From: Thiobacillus sp. UBA6918
GTDB lineage: Bacteria; Pseudomonadota; Gammaproteobacteria; Burkholderiales; Thiobacillaceae
Assembly (NCBI GenBank): GCA_002450925.1
Contig: DKAU01000059.1
Location: 1 to 24,127 of the forward strand
DNA: 24,127 nucleotides
Direction of reading: 5' to 3'
The position numbers and the translations under genes were made by a program. Of the stretch, positions 23,938 to 24,127 are shown in pieces; the stretch's first letter is position 1, and each line of letters begins with the position of its first letter. The notes beneath the pieces are model-generated. The model was not told the origin of the DNA. It saw only the letters and a program-made list of their open reading frames with translations, and made no database searches.

Positions 23938-24127
23938 TATCTCTTCCGTTCACGACAAACTGCCTTAGTCTTGCCACCGCGTCACGCAAAACCGGCAATG
24001 GCCGAGTATAGGCAAAACGCACATATCTTTCTGGGCTCACTTCGCCAAAATCGCGACCAGGCGTAATCGCCACTCCGGCTTCCTCCAGCAGTTTCTCGGC
24101 AAAAGAAAAACTGTCCGCAGTAAAGTT
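23933..24127 (-). CDS. C-terminal part of a class I/II (PLP-dependent) aminotransferase
   Basis: The minus-strand frame is open from the window edge to a TAA at 23933-23935, giving the last 64 residues. FAEKLLEEAGVAITPGRDFG and the following RYVRFAYTRPLPVLRDAVARLRQFV are the typical end of fold-type I aminotransferases. The Arg in the RFAYT context is the residue that binds the substrate carboxylate. The lysine-bearing core lies outside the window, so the substrate cannot be told. It converges with the lipoprotein gene. Confidence 0.87.
   Translation of the reverse strand, partial: NFTADSFSFAEKLLEEAGVAITPGRDFGEVSPERYVRFAYTRPLPVLRDAVARLRQFVVNGRDK

Noticed and set aside
1..24127. Search for a defence system, prophage or integrative element
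   Set aside because: I found no transposase, integrase, nuclease-helicase cluster, toxin-antitoxin pair, tRNA-linked attachment site or composition break; the gene content is core metabolism.

Overview
The window (24,127 bases, moderately GC-rich, densely coded on both strands) looks like a chromosomal segment of a betaproteobacterium. I infer this from the DUF1841 and CNP1-like genes, the rsxABCDGE-nth synteny, the c4/c553-like cytochromes and the general protein style. A lithotrophic or methylotrophic Nitrosomonadales-type host is possible but not shown. I see no rRNA, tRNA, CRISPR array, insertion sequence, integrase or phage gene. No gap without a gene exceeds about 165 bases.

Layout. 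(1) 2-2807, +: the 3' part of a dihydrolipoamide dehydrogenase gene closed by a strong terminator. It is followed by an organomercurial-lyase-like protein that has lost its catalytic cysteines and by a zinc-sensing (CZB) diguanylate cyclase. (2) 2858-8475, +: prfC, pyrD and kup, tightly packed, then alanine dehydrogenase. (3) 8501-14899, +: a promoter and a complete rsx/rnf ferredoxin-type electron transport operon (A, B, C, D, G, E). The genes overlap by 1-4 bases or lie within 10. The run continues into a 52-residue basic small protein, nth and a DUF1841 gene. (4) 14942-16410: an exported SRPBCC-fold protein, and on the other strand two small periplasmic cytochromes c, separated by a bidirectional terminator. 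(5) 16411-18912, +: a SulP transporter with twin palindromes upstream, overlapping a PduO-type cobalamin adenosyltransferase gene. (6) 18928-21808, -: an operon of CNP1-like protein, proB, a histidine phosphatase and a DUF4202 protein. (7) 21904-23888, +: an exported GlcG/HbpS-like protein, rlmM and an Ala/Pro-rich small lipoprotein. (8) 23933-24127, -: the C-terminal end of a class I aminotransferase.

Most genes are core metabolism. The points that deserve a second look are: the cysteine-less MerB-fold protein paired with a CZB diguanylate cyclase; a perfect 11-bp inverted repeat with the start codon of the CNP1-like gene in its loop; twin GGCAT/ATGCC palindromes before the SulP gene; and the unannotated small basic ORF inside the rsx-nth run. 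I do not see a clear multi-gene defence or mobile system.
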